Below are positions 58,295-64,000 of a DNA stretch of 64,000 nucleotides, piece by piece (the first letter of the stretch is position 1; each line of letters starts with the position of its first letter). Both the position numbers and the translations under genes were made by a program. Below the pieces are notes generated by a model. That model did not search any database. It was not told the DNA's origin and saw nothing but the letters and a program-made list of their open reading frames with translations. Origin of the DNA: DAOTXS01 sp034435055 (GTDB taxonomy: Bacteria; Chloroflexota; Anaerolineae; UBA4142); assembly GCA_034435055.1 (NCBI GenBank), contig DAOTXS010000043.1, positions 74,234 to 138,233 of the forward strand. The letters are read 5' to 3'.

Positions 58295-59608
58295 CTACTT
58301 TGTTCCCACGACGATGCGCGCGGCGTCTTCGGGGGTTACTTGCGCTTTCCACACATTTGCCATCGCCGCGCGCCACGCCTCCGCCAATCTTAAATTTGCC
58401 GGCGTGCGCGGCAGATAAACCGCGTGATCCAATTCCTCGCGCAGAAAGGCGGCGTACTCGGCGTCTTCCACGATTAGCGGCAGCAAGGCGCGCGATGGCG
58501 GCAAGCGGCGTGCCGCGCGGAGCCACGGTGCCATGCGTTCGTTTTGAGTGAGCCATTGAATAAAGCGCGTGGCGGCGGCTTGACGCGCCGGGTCTTTTGT
58601 CACCAACGCCAACGCCCAGCCGTTGACAACGGTGGCGGGTTTGCCGTCGCGCGTGGGTAATGCTGTAAATCCCGCTTGCGGTAAACGCCATTGCTCGTTT
58701 AAAAAGCGCGATGCCGGAATTTGGGCGAGCGTTACTTGCCCCGCCTCAAACGGCGTCCATAATTCTTCCACGCTTTTCGCGTTGAGCGACGCGTCGTACA
58801 ACAGCCCCAAATCGCGCGAGCGTTTGATAAAGTTCAAAACCAGCGTCGTCGTTGCCCAATCGACCTTTGCCGGGTTTTCGTCGAACGGCGCGATGCTGGC
58901 GTACTGCACTAAAAACGCATCATCATTCGCAAGCGGCAAAAGAATTTGTTGTTTTTGACGATAGAAATCGTCCCAGGTCTTGGGCGGCTTTTTGACGACG
59001 TTCTTGTTATAAACCAAATGTTGCGCGTCGAGCGCAAAAGGAATTGCGATCCATTGATTCTGGAATCGCGCGGCGCGATTCGCAACCGCAAAATGATCCG
59101 CGCCAATTTCCGGCGGCAACCAGCCGTCGAACGATTGCAAAATTCCCGGCTCCGCCGCGAGCGGGACATCGGCTAATTCCAACACCACCAAATCGGGCAA
59201 GAGCGCTGGCGCAACGGCTTGCGTGGTCAACAAAAAATCGAGGAGGCCGCCTTTGCCCGCGGCTTTTTTCAAAACCGGCTCAATCGACAGATTGGGGTTC
59301 GCCGTGGCAAACGCATCGAAATAGGTTTTCAGAATTTTGCCGCTCGGCGTGTTGCCCGGCGCAAAATCTTCCGTCGTCCAAAGCGTCAGGGTGATCGCGC
59401 CGGTTGTGGCAATCGGCGTGCGTGTGGGAACGCGGAGTGGACGCGCCTCATTCGTTGCCGATGCCAAGTCTGGGACAACCGGGTTTGCCGCCGGCGTTAA
59501 TGCCGCCGGTGTGCTGGGAGCGCAAGCAATCATCGCGGCGGCAAACCAACCGACGAGCCAGCGAGAAATCCAAACGCATATCTCTCGCGCATAATCCTGA
59601 GCGCGCAT
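58295..59608 (-). CDS. Extracellular solute-binding lipoprotein (family 1, sugar type)
   Basis: A 437-residue ABC-transporter binding protein. The signal peptide ends in a lipobox (AAMIACAP), then a Pro/Thr-rich linker leads to a family 1 domain (ITLTLWTTEDFAPGNTPSG, LPDLVVLELADV, WIAIPFALDAQHLVYNKNVV, PATVVNGWALALVT). Sugar or oligosaccharide binding is typical. No permease or ATPase gene is adjacent, so it is an orphan here. ATG 59608 lies eight bases after TATAAT. Confidence 0.87.
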   Translation of the reverse strand: MRAQDYAREICVWISRWLVGWFAAAMIACAPSTPAALTPAANPVVPDLASATNEARPLRVPTRTPIATTGAITLTLWTTEDFAPGNTPSGKILKTYFDAFATANPNLSIEPVLKKAAGKGGLLDFLLTTQAVAPALLPDLVVLELADVPLAAEPGILQSFDGWLPPEIGADHFAVANRAARFQNQWIAIPFALDAQHLVYNKNVVKKPPKTWDDFYRQKQQILLPLANDDAFLVQYASIAPFDENPAKVDWATTTLVLNFIKRSRDLGLLYDASLNAKSVEELWTPFEAGQVTLAQIPASRFLNEQWRLPQAGFTALPTRDGKPATVVNGWALALVTKDPARQAAATRFIQWLTQNERMAPWLRAARRLPPSRALLPLIVEDAEYAAFLREELDHAVYLPRTPANLRLAEAWRAAMANVWKAQVTPEDAARIVVGTK

Positions 59609-59616
59609 ACGACTGC

Positions 59617-59625
59617 ATTATAGCA
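59617..59625 (-). promoter_or_regulatory. Extended -10 directly before the solute-binding gene
   Basis: TGCTATAAT on the minus strand ends eight bases before ATG 59608, predicting a leaderless or nearly leaderless transcript. Confidence 0.65.
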
Positions 59626-59719
59626 CAAGCCGTTGAGATTTGCATTTTTTTACCTTTCGGATAAAATTCGACGGGAGTCATCCCTCTAAAAATTTTGACC
59701 ATGTGCAGGAGACCGGTTT

Positions 59720-60241
59720 ATGGACCTCGCCCGACTCGTTCGCAGTATCCCCGATTTTCCCATCAAAGGAATTTTGTTCCGCGACATCACCACCCTTATT
59801 CGCGATGGCGAAGCGTTGCAGGAAACTATCGATATGATGGTCGAGCATTACATCGACACCGACATCGACGTCATTGCGGCGATTGAAGCGCGCGGATGGA
59901 TTTTCGGGTCGCCGCTGGCGTACGAATTGGGCGCGGGCTTTGTGCCGATTCGCAAACCGAGCAAATTGCCGGCGGAAACCATCAAGGTCTCGTACTCGCT
60001 GGAGTATGGCACGAATACGTTGGAAATGCACAAGGACGCGATCACGCCCGGCACCAAAGTTTTGATTGTCGATGATTTGCTGGCGACCGGCGGTTCCGCC
60101 AAAGCCGCCTGTGAGTTGGTGGAAAAACTCGGCGGCAAAGTCGTCGGCTTGGCGTTCCTGATCGAACTTGTCGATCTGAAAGGCAGAGACAAACTCAAAG
60201 GGTACGATGTGTACTCGATGATTCCATTTGAGGGCGCATAA
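59720..60241 (+). CDS. apt: Adenine phosphoribosyltransferase
   Basis: Apt (173 residues) salvages adenine to AMP with PRPP. The PRPP loop VLIVDDLLATGGSA is perfect, and FPIKGILFRDITTL and EARGWIFGSPLAYELG are family-typical. AGGAG precedes the ATG. It stands alone, with the amidohydrolase 100 bases downstream. Confidence 0.95.
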   Translation: MDLARLVRSIPDFPIKGILFRDITTLIRDGEALQETIDMMVEHYIDTDIDVIAAIEARGWIFGSPLAYELGAGFVPIRKPSKLPAETIKVSYSLEYGTNTLEMHKDAITPGTKVLIVDDLLATGGSAKAACELVEKLGGKVVGLAFLIELVDLKGRDKLKGYDVYSMIPFEGA

Positions 60242-60278
60242 ACACTGCTTGATTATTTTTCACACCTTCAACTATAAT

Positions 60279-60321
60279 GAAACGTGAAACGTAAACTGCG
60301 AGTTTTACGTTTCGCGTTTTT
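60279..60321. repeat. Word-like inverted repeat (GAAACGT type) after apt
   Basis: GAAACGTGAAACGTAAAC is mirrored by GTTTTACGTTTCGCGTTTTT with a five-base centre. The T-rich right side would also let it terminate apt. A TATAAT (60273-60278) touches its left end. Confidence 0.7.
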
Positions 60322-60341
60322 CGTTTTAGACTGGAAAATTT

Positions 60342-61877
60342 ATGGCAGACCTTTTACTCACCAACGGCAATATCTACACGATGAATCCGGCGTACCCGCG
60401 CGCAAGCATCGTTGCGTTTGGCGATGGACGAGTGCTGGGTTTCGATTCTGACGCGCTGGCGATTTACAATCCGCTTCATGCGCAAATCCTCGATTTGCAG
60501 GGGCGCACGGTAATTCCCGGCTTGATCGATCATCATATTCATTTCACGGCGTACGCCGCGAGCCGCGCGCGCGTCAACCTCGATGGTGCGCGGTCAATCG
60601 AAGAAGCGGTGGCGCGAGTTGCCGCGCGCGTGCAAACAGCAAAACCGGGCGAGTGGATTCACGGACTCGGCTGGAATCATCGCGACTGGACGACGCCGGT
60701 TTTTCCAACCAAGGCGCCGCTTGATGCGATTGCGCCGGAAAATCCGATTGTGTTGGATCGCAAAGATGGACATTCGGTGTGGGTGAATTCTGCCGCGCTT
60801 CGCGCCGCGAACATCACGCGCGAAACACCTGACCCGGTCGGTGGGAAAATCGAACGCGATGCAAACGGCGAGCCGACCGGCTTGTTGCGCGAGAATGCCA
60901 TCGAACTGCTCGGCGGCAACATCGGCTTTGAAGCCGGGAGTTTGTCCGAAACGGATTTGCTGAACGCGATTCAATCCGCCCACAAACTGGGTTTGGTTGG
61001 AATTCACAATGTCGAAGGCGCGGATTCGTTGCGATTATTTCAGCGTTTGCGCGCGCACGAGCAACTTGCGTTTCGCGTAACGCATATGATTCCCGCCGGC
61101 AATTTGGAACGCGCGTTAGCGTTGGGGTTGCGCGGCGATTTCGGCGACGAATGGTTGAAGATTGGCGGCGTGAAAATTTTTGCCGACGGCTCGCTCGGTT
61201 CGCAAACCGCGTGGATGCTCGAACCGTTCGAGGGGCATCCGAACCATTGCGGCATTCCGACGCACGACATCAACGAAATCGAAAAGATCGCGCGCGCCGC
61301 ATCGCAAGCCGGGATGATGGTGTGCACGCACGCCATCGGCGACCGCGCGAATCGCGAGGTGCTGAACGTGTACGAGAAATTGCGCGGCGAGGGATTTACG
61401 AACGCGCTTCGCATCGAACACGCGCAGCATTTGCATCGCGACGATGTGGCGCGGTTTGCCACGCTAAACGTGATCGCGTCGATGCAACCGATTCACTGCA
61501 CAAGTGATTATCCAATGACCGATGCGTTGCTCGGCGCGCGCGGCCGATACACGTACGCGTTCAAGAGTTTAATCGATGCTGGCGCGCGCGTTGTTTTTGG
61601 TAGCGATTGCCCGGTGGAAACACTCGATCCGTGGGTGGGTATTCACGCGGCAGTAACCCGCGAACGCGCGAGCGGCGAACCGCGCGGCGGTTGGTATCCG
61701 CAAGAAAAATTATCGGTTGCGGAAGCGGTGCGCGCGTACACCAATCCGTTGCGCGCTGACGGGTGGGGCGATTGCATCGTGCTTTCGCAAAATATTTTTG
61801 AAATCCCGGCGCGGAACTTGCTTGAGATCAAAGTCGAGCACACGGTGATTGGTGGCAAGGTGGTGTACTCTGTCTAA
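60342..61877 (+). CDS. Amidohydrolase family protein (YtcJ-like)
   Basis: A 511-residue metal-dependent hydrolase of the amidohydrolase_3 group. The HxH metal pair lies in GLIDHHIHFTAYAA; GLGWNHRDW and DRKDGHSVWVNSAAL are typical of YtcJ-like proteins, as are KIFADGSLGSQTAWM, HAIGDRANREVLN and the late Asp in VFGSDCPVE. It probably cleaves an amide or similar bond in a small molecule, which cannot be named from sequence. Confidence 0.88.
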   Translation: MADLLLTNGNIYTMNPAYPRASIVAFGDGRVLGFDSDALAIYNPLHAQILDLQGRTVIPGLIDHHIHFTAYAASRARVNLDGARSIEEAVARVAARVQTAKPGEWIHGLGWNHRDWTTPVFPTKAPLDAIAPENPIVLDRKDGHSVWVNSAALRAANITRETPDPVGGKIERDANGEPTGLLRENAIELLGGNIGFEAGSLSETDLLNAIQSAHKLGLVGIHNVEGADSLRLFQRLRAHEQLAFRVTHMIPAGNLERALALGLRGDFGDEWLKIGGVKIFADGSLGSQTAWMLEPFEGHPNHCGIPTHDINEIEKIARAASQAGMMVCTHAIGDRANREVLNVYEKLRGEGFTNALRIEHAQHLHRDDVARFATLNVIASMQPIHCTSDYPMTDALLGARGRYTYAFKSLIDAGARVVFGSDCPVETLDPWVGIHAAVTRERASGEPRGGWYPQEKLSVAEAVRAYTNPLRADGWGDCIVLSQNIFEIPARNLLEIKVEHTVIGGKVVYSV

Positions 61878-61901
61878 TTTTCAATTGCCGATTTGCGATT
61901 T
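61877..61901 (+). repeat. Left inverted arm flanking the four-helix-bundle gene
   Basis: This 25-base arm (including CAATTGCCGATTTGCGATTT) matches the inverted arm at 62272-62296 at 24 of 25 positions. It begins at the last base of the amidohydrolase stop codon. Confidence 0.85.
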
Positions 61902-61929
61902 TTGATTTCTTGTTCAAGGAAGGTGGGGG

Positions 61930-62307
61930 ATGAACGAGAACGAGTTGAAACTTCGGACCAAAAAGTTCGCATTGCGGATCATCAAATTGGTTGATGCGTT
62001 ACCGAAGACCACTGCGGGACGAGCGATCGGAAATCAATTGATGCGGTCGGGGACATCGGTTGGCGCGAATTATCGTGCGGCATGTCGTGCTCGCTCAAAA
62101 GTTGAGTTCATCGCCAAACTTGGCGTCGTAGAAGAAGAGGCAGATGAAAGTGCGTTTTGGATGGAACTCATCATCGAAAGTGGGTTGATAAAAGAATCTC
62201 TTGTCAGCGAATTGCTCAAAGAGGCAAACGAGGTCACAGCAATCATGGCGGCATCTCGCATTTCGGCATCCAAATCGCAAATCGGCAATCGAAAATCTAA
62301 AATTTGA
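61930..62307 (+). CDS. Four-helix-bundle protein (S23/TIGR02436 type)
   Basis: A 125-residue helical protein of the family first found as the product of 23S rRNA intervening sequences and also as accessory proteins of retroelements. Family marks are MRSGTSVGANYRAACRARSK and FIAKLGVVEEEADESAFWME. A purine-rich GGAAGGTGGGGG precedes the ATG. The last residues (ASKSQIGNRKSKI) are encoded by the right inverted arm. No reverse transcriptase or rRNA gene is near. The flanking arms suggest that gene and arms moved as a unit. Confidence 0.88.
   Translation: MNENELKLRTKKFALRIIKLVDALPKTTAGRAIGNQLMRSGTSVGANYRAACRARSKVEFIAKLGVVEEEADESAFWMELIIESGLIKESLVSELLKEANEVTAIMAASRISASKSQIGNRKSKI
62272..62296 (-). 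repeat. Right inverted arm flanking the four-helix-bundle gene
   Basis: This is the inverted partner of 61877-61901. It overlaps the 3' end of the gene, so the gene's last codons and the arm share sequence. Confidence 0.85.
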
Positions 62308-62311
62308 ATGT

Positions 62312-62836
62312 ATGCAAATCACCTTTCAACAATTGACCCAACTCATCACGCAAGCACAACGCGATTTGCCAAACGAATCCTGCGGTATCATCGCCGGCAA
62401 AGATAATCGCGCGCTCAAGATTTTTCCACTGCCCAACATTTCTCCGAAACCGCGCATCGAATACAACGCCGAGCCGCACGCGCTCCTCGATGCGTTCCGC
62501 GAAATCGAAACGAACGGCTGGGAACATTTGGCGATTTATCACTCGCACCCGGCGACGCCGGCGTATCCATCGCCCACCGACATCGCGCGCGCGTTTTATC
62601 CTGATGTGATCTATGTGTTGATCTCCTTGATGAATCCGGCGCAGACCAACATCCGCGCTTTTCAAATTAGCGAAGGCAAAGTTACCGAAGTTACGCTAGA
62701 GGTAGCAGATGAACCACAAAGAGAGAATCCACGCCGTTCTGCGCGGCGAGCCGACCGATTACGTCCCGGTCGCGCTGTGGCGACACTTTCCCGGCGACGA
62801 TCTAAAACCGGAAACACTCGCCGCCCGCGTCGTTGA
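62312..62836 (+). CDS. JAMM/MPN-type metallopeptidase (M67 family)
   Basis: A zinc isopeptidase-like protein of 174 residues. The JAMM set is visible: Glu in LPNESCGIIAG, HxH in IYHSHPATPAYPSPTD with the following Ser and Asp. Bacterial members often process sulfur-carrier proteins or metabolites. The family domain ends near KVTEVTLEV; the last ~42 residues (DEPQRENPRRSARRADR and on) are arginine-rich and overlap the start of the next gene by 128 bases in another frame, so they are probably not conserved. The true stop is nevertheless at 62836 in this sequence. Confidence 0.82.
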   Translation: MQITFQQLTQLITQAQRDLPNESCGIIAGKDNRALKIFPLPNISPKPRIEYNAEPHALLDAFREIETNGWEHLAIYHSHPATPAYPSPTDIARAFYPDVIYVLISLMNPAQTNIRAFQISEGKVTEVTLEVADEPQRENPRRSARRADRLRPGRAVATLSRRRSKTGNTRRPRR

Positions 62837-63701
62837 ATTTCAAAAGCAATTCGATTTCGATTTTGTCAAGGTGACGCCGGCATCCGGCTATCCATCGGAA
62901 ATGTACGGCGCGACGTTTCGGACACCCGACCCCGGTTCGCCGCGCTTGCGCGAAGGGACGCGCGAACGTGCCACGCGCCCGGTCAATTCGCTGGACGATT
63001 GGGACAAGATTGTGCCGCTTGATGAAACGAATTCGGTGTTCGTCCGCGAGACGCGCGCACTCGAATTGATTCGAGCGCAAATCGGCAACGAGGTTCACGT
63101 TTTGCAGACGATTTTTTCGCCGCTGTATTCCGTGTGGAATCTCGCTGGCGAACGCGCTTTCGATGATCTGCGTCAGCGTCCTGAAATCGTGCATCGTGTT
63201 TTGCGCGCGCTTGCCGAGACGACCGCGCGTTTTGCCGTCGCCAGTTTGCGCGCCGGCGCAGACGCGATTTTCTTTGCGACGCAAATGGCAACGTCGCAGT
63301 ACATCACGGTCGAAGAGCATCGAACGTTTGCCGAGCCGTACGACCGTCAAGTGCTGGATGCGATTCACGCGGCAAAAGCCGATTTTGTTTTTCTACACCT
63401 GCACGGCATCGATATTTTCTTCGATGAACTCGCGCGTTACCCGGTCGATGTGATCAATTGGCACGACCGCCGCACTGCGCCGTCGTTGCAAGAGGCGCGC
63501 ACCAGGTCTCAGCGTGCGATTGCCGGCGGCATCGATGAATGGAACGTGCTTGCCGCAAAATCGCGCGACGAGGTGATGGCGCAAGCGCGCGACGCGATAA
63601 CGCAAACCGGCGGACGCGGGTTTATCTTGTCGGCTGGCTGTGTCATCCCGGTCGATACGCCGGCGGAGAACATCAAAGCGGTGGCCGAAGCGGCGTATTA
63701 G
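62709..63701 (+). CDS. Uroporphyrinogen decarboxylase (URO-D) family protein
   Basis: A 330-residue URO-D-fold protein. Recognisable parts are KERIHAVLRGEPTDYVPVALW, the DFVKVTPASGY region, and the C-terminal GGRGFILSAGCVIPVDTP. In true HemE the N-terminal motif and several substrate arginines differ, and no haem genes are near, so a methyltransferase-like or other role within the family is at least as likely. AGAGG lies six bases before ATG 62709. A terminator follows. Confidence 0.85.
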   Translation: MNHKERIHAVLRGEPTDYVPVALWRHFPGDDLKPETLAARVVEFQKQFDFDFVKVTPASGYPSEMYGATFRTPDPGSPRLREGTRERATRPVNSLDDWDKIVPLDETNSVFVRETRALELIRAQIGNEVHVLQTIFSPLYSVWNLAGERAFDDLRQRPEIVHRVLRALAETTARFAVASLRAGADAIFFATQMATSQYITVEEHRTFAEPYDRQVLDAIHAAKADFVFLHLHGIDIFFDELARYPVDVINWHDRRTAPSLQEARTRSQRAIAGGIDEWNVLAAKSRDEVMAQARDAITQTGGRGFILSAGCVIPVDTPAENIKAVAEAAY

Positions 63702-63732
63702 AACCATTTTACTCCTGATGAGATTTCAACAA

Positions 63733-63774
63733 GACAACCTTCAACGATCGCAAGTCGTCGAAGGTTGTCTTTTT
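63733..63774 (+). terminator. Intrinsic terminator after the URO-D gene
   Basis: GACAACCTTC with an inverted GAAGGTTGTC, inner ACGA/TCGT pairing and a T-tract (63769-63774) form a strong terminator. Confidence 0.9.
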
Positions 63775-63874
63775 AGAGGTAAGGGACGACTGACGGCTTA
63801 ATCCATATTCCATTGTGGCATATTCCGTAGTGGAATCTATACTTGAAAGCAAGATGAGCAAAGTAATCTAGAAC

Positions 63875-64000
63875 TCATTTCAAAATTCGGGTGATGCACC
63901 AAAGAATGATCGCCAGCAAACAAAAAGCTTTGTAATGTTCAATGAATCGGTCATAGCGCACGACGAGCCGACGACAATTGTCCAGCCAAGCGAAACAACG
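63875..64000 (-). CDS. IS5-family-type transposase, C-terminal end (cut by window edge)
   Basis: Forty-one codons of a minus-strand frame are visible before TGA 63877-63875. They read RCFAWLDNCRRLVVRYDR, then IEHYKAFCLLAIILW, the typical end of IS5-family (IS1031/ISL2-like) DDE transposases. The rest lies beyond 64000. The IS end should lie in 63775-63874; an inverted repeat ATTCCA/TGGAAT (63807-63836) is there, but the terminal repeat cannot be fixed without the other end. Confidence 0.8.
   Translation of the reverse strand, partial: RCFAWLDNCRRLVVRYDRFIEHYKAFCLLAIILWCITRILK
63875..64000 (-). mobile_element. Left part of an IS5-type insertion sequence
   Basis: Inferred from the transposase fragment. 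Whether the element is intact cannot be judged from this window. Confidence 0.65.

Noticed and set aside
62709..63701. Assigning the URO-D gene as hemE
   Set aside because: Key HemE segments are not clear and no haem-pathway neighbours are present, so only the family is called.
1..64000. CRISPR array, tRNA or rRNA genes
   Set aside because: No regularly spaced direct repeats were seen, and gaps between genes are short and contain no cloverleaf or rRNA-like sequence I could recognise.

Overview
The window reads as one chromosomal stretch of a free-living, moderately GC-rich bacterium, gene-dense and with no phage or plasmid block. Several features together suggest Chloroflexota, probably Anaerolineae-like. 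They are an isopentenyl phosphate kinase, many multi-membrane-span glycosyltransferase-type proteins with a common C-terminal beta-sandwich, a class A penicillin-binding protein with a long Ig-like tail, a VanW protein, PA14 and beta-propeller secreted proteins, no recognisable lipopolysaccharide genes, and extended -10 promoters lying against start codons. This assignment is inference from gene content; no rRNA gene is present to test it.

Layout. 1-1839 (minus): rpmH-rnpA-yidD, followed by a secreted beta-propeller lipoprotein cut by the window edge. 2048-15345 (plus): housekeeping genes, namely an alanyl-tRNA editing protein, a Cys/Met PLP enzyme, a penicillin-binding protein, a cupredoxin, surE, ilvE, two membrane proteins, rsmI, a sugar nucleotidyltransferase, an aminotransferase, a flavin-dependent oxidoreductase and a cysteine-cluster protein. 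15428-18366: glutamate dehydrogenase (minus) and gatB (plus), divergent. 18469-21549: a four-gene signalling operon with DUF4388/roadblock, roadblock plus a nucleotidyltransferase-like domain, a 90-residue protein of unknown function, and a receiver-Rab-like GTPase fusion. 21564-24711 (minus): a DUF2723 membrane protein, a DUF5666-like protein and isopentenyl phosphate kinase, each overlapping the next. 24852-28714: nagA, a double-GNAT protein with a cNMP-binding-like tail, and a 2-hydroxyacid dehydrogenase. 28798-38885: glycosyltransferases, a HAD hydrolase, a VanW protein, a KimA-like potassium transporter and a triple-PA14 protein. 39002-42634: a zinc regulon (Fur/Zur, ZnuA, ZnuC, ZnuB) with a clear 7-1-7 operator, ending in trmO. 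42631-55790: an array of large membrane glycosyltransferase/YfhO-type proteins interrupted by nadK and a small membrane protein on the minus strand. 55827-59608 (minus): a thioredoxin-like protein with ccmH, a GT2/GT81-like transferase and an orphan solute-binding lipoprotein. 59720-63701: apt, an amidohydrolase, a four-helix-bundle gene flanked by inverted repeats, a JAMM peptidase and a URO-D-family protein. 63875-64000: the end of an IS5-type transposase.

Two things stand out beyond ordinary annotation. One is the receiver-Rab GTPase/roadblock operon. The other is a dispersed set of word-like imperfect palindromes, made of 6-10-base words repeated and then inverted. They sit between genes and also inside reading frames, in frame, in at least three membrane-protein genes. 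One pair of such arms encloses the four-helix-bundle gene exactly, and one 119-bp copy occurs twice, 29 kb apart. No gap between genes exceeds 300 bases.
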